Source of the DNA: Pirellulales bacterium
GTDB lineage: Bacteria > Planctomycetota > Planctomycetia > Pirellulales > Lacipirellulaceae
NCBI GenBank assembly: GCA_028279215.1
Contig: JANQOF010000081.1
Location: forward strand, 22,795-86,794
DNA length: 64,000 bases
Reading direction: 5' to 3'
Shown: positions 62,638-64,000 of the stretch, piece after piece
Layout: each line of letters begins with the position of its first letter
Position numbering within the stretch: position 1 is the first letter of the stretch
Notes under the pieces: generated by a model
What the model was told of the DNA's origin: nothing
Seen by the model: only the letters and a program-made list of their open reading frames with translations
Databases searched by the model: none
Position numbers and translations under genes: made by a program

Positions 62638-64000
62638 TTACTTGCCCGTCATCTCGTATAGCGGCAGATGGCGGTAACTGACTTCTAGCGACAGGAGATT
62701 CAAACAGGTAACGTAGATTCGTCCGCCGGGTGGGCCGTGACGATCGGGCGCCGGCAGCCGCGGGTTCCAACTGCCAGCAAGTTGGCCTTCTTGCGTTTGG
62801 TGTTCGATCAACAGCGGATATAGGTGATCGTGCCATTGCTGCCAGTGGTCGCCACCCATGTGAAACATCACTTGCGTCGCATAATACCAGTAGTAGGTAT
62901 CGCGCTGCGGATTGTTGTTGGTTCCGATGGGTGCCCAGGTGTATCCATCTGGATACATGGGCAGATTCTCGGCCAGGTGAGCCGCCCCTTGCTGCACACG
63001 CTTCGAGTCCCGATTCTCGCCCAAGTACAACTCCATCAACACGCCAACAGCCGTCATCACGGTGCTCGGTCGCTGATAACGCGCAACGTCCACGCGATAC
63101 GGGTTGTAGCAATAGGTTGTCCTACCGCCTTGGTCGATGCGGCACTGCTCAAGAAACTTTTCCATCCGCCGATAGGTTTGCTCATCGACTCGCAATCCGG
63201 CCAGTTGGCCGCTCCGCAGTGCCATCATCTGCCAACCCGCGACCGAGAGGTCAGCGTCCTGACCCGGCAAGTAGCGCCAAGCGTGCAGCTGCGGGTGCTG
63301 GTTGCGCATGATGTAATCGAGCGCCCGCTGGGCCGGTTCGCGTAGCTCGGGGTCGCCGGTCATGCCGAAGGCCTCGCACAATGCGAGCGCCGCAATTCCA
63401 TGGCTGTAGAAACGTAACTTCGACGAGGATACTTCGCGCTCGGGAAAAATATCTCCCTCTTCTGATTGCTGCGCGATTAGGTATCCCAACCCGCGCTGGA
63501 CCACCGCCTGATACTTGTCGTCGTAATGGTCGTACCCGCCGCCCAGGAACGCCAGCAGTGCCATACCCGAAGCCGCGCCGTCAGCTTGCATCGTTGGAAG
63601 CTCATCGTCGCGGATTGGCAGATTGTTAAACTCGCCCAGCGCCCAGCGGCCATCCTCCTGCTGCAGCTTGGCCAAGAACTCGAGCCCCAACTCAATCGCC
63701 GCTTCGGTCTTAGGGCTTGGCTCGAACGGACTGGTGATCGGCGACGAGTCTGTACGGTCGGCGCGCGCGGCAAACGCGGGAGCGGGGTTGCGCTTGCGCC
63801 CGGGCGGTGTCGGCTGCCCGCCTTCGCTGCGACTGGCGAAACGGCTCGGCGACATGCGTAGCGTGGTGGTTTGACGGCGAGCGATCCGTTGTGGCACGCC
63901 GGCATCGAGCGCGGGCTCGTTGCCAAGTCCGCCCGCGCCCAGCTGGGCCGGCAGCAAGGTACGTCGCTTCGGCGCTACGTCGCTCGGGCTTGCCGTGGCC
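62638..64000 (-). CDS. Prenyltransferase/squalene-cyclase-like alpha/alpha-toroid protein (5' part outside window)
   Basis: At least 454 residues are visible. The open frame runs through the window edge without a start I trust, so the N-terminus is missing. Repeats of the toroid kind are clear: AAIELGLEFLAKLQQEDGRWALGEF, QRGLGYLIAQQSEEGDIFPE, RALDYIMRNQHPQLHAWRYLPGQDADLSVAGWQMMALRSGQLAGL and TAVGVLMELYLGEN. This fold is shared by squalene-hopene cyclases and protein prenyltransferases. The cyclase catalytic motif DxDD is not seen; DADLS is in its place. A non-catalytic or other role is likely, as in many planctomycete homologues. Confidence 0.82.
   Translation of the reverse strand, partial: ATASPSDVAPKRRTLLPAQLGAGGLGNEPALDAGVPQRIARRQTTTLRMSPSRFASRSEGGQPTPPGRKRNPAPAFAARADRTDSSPITSPFEPSPKTEAAIELGLEFLAKLQQEDGRWALGEFNNLPIRDDELPTMQADGAASGMALLAFLGGGYDHYDDKYQAVVQRGLGYLIAQQSEEGDIFPEREVSSSKLRFYSHGIAALALCEAFGMTGDPELREPAQRALDYIMRNQHPQLHAWRYLPGQDADLSVAGWQMMALRSGQLAGLRVDEQTYRRMEKFLEQCRIDQGGRTTYCYNPYRVDVARYQRPSTVMTAVGVLMELYLGENRDSKRVQQGAAHLAENLPMYPDGYTWAPIGTNNNPQRDTYYWYYATQVMFHMGGDHWQQWHDHLYPLLIEHQTQEGQLAGSWNPRLPAPDRHGPPGGRIYVTCLNLLSLEVSYRHLPLYEMTGK

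Overview
The window reads as a chromosomal segment of a planctomycete, most likely of the Pirellulales/Lacipirellulaceae type (inference from gene content; no marker RNA is present). The signs are moderately high GC, weak or absent Shine-Dalgarno sites before many genes, a PEP-CTERM/dockerin-like surface protein, a planctomycete-style type II secretion cluster, tetrahydromethanopterin (H4MPT) cofactor genes in a bacterium, a VWA/PqiA/MCE block, and small proteins with the planctomycete 'RFRLRSLL' N-terminus. I see no tRNA, rRNA, CRISPR array, transposase or prophage.

Layout. 281-4247: a LOV-PAS histidine kinase (minus), a universal stress protein (plus) behind a near-perfect sigma-54 type promoter, and a membrane-anchored PQQ-type beta-propeller (minus). 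4346-10429: a plus-strand cluster for the H4MPT-type C1 cofactor: an SDR homologue that has lost its catalytic residues, a dihydropteroate-synthase-like protein, pabB, pabA, a DUF447 protein and beta-RFAP synthase. PabB and PabA make the p-aminobenzoate that beta-RFAP synthase consumes. 10424-15190: dapA, pdxJ, a zinc-ribbon membrane protein and mgtE (minus), with one small plus-strand gene. 15445-17425: rnc overlapped by a BaiN/HI0933-type flavoprotein.

17452-25192: a minus-strand block centred on nucleic acid breakdown: AMP-nucleosidase-like phosphorylase, PEP-CTERM lamin-tail protein, secreted endonuclease/exonuclease/phosphatase, deoC, two tandem diverged purine nucleoside phosphorylases and thymidine phosphorylase. 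Together they look like a scavenging route from extracellular DNA to nucleobases and deoxyribose phosphate.

25461-43893: a Spy-like protein, then a complete-looking type II secretion operon gspE-F-G-H-I-J-K-L-M-D. GspM carries a C-terminal GspC/PilP-like domain and the secretin has an unusually long arm of N1-like repeats. Three accessory proteins follow. 44197-49994: sucA-sucB-lpdA (2-oxoglutarate dehydrogenase). 49995-51660: a more AT-rich stretch with one secreted protein of unknown function and a 17-bp perfect palindrome.

51678-59804: a minus-strand run of VWA protein, small membrane protein, PqiA, MCE protein, VKOR-DsbA fusion and an Hsp70 homologue, which suggests envelope maintenance and disulfide chemistry. 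59956-64000: an EF-hand protein, an orphan FlgM-like anti-sigma factor, a small membrane protein, a Fur-family regulator and a cyclase-like alpha/alpha-toroid protein cut by the window edge.
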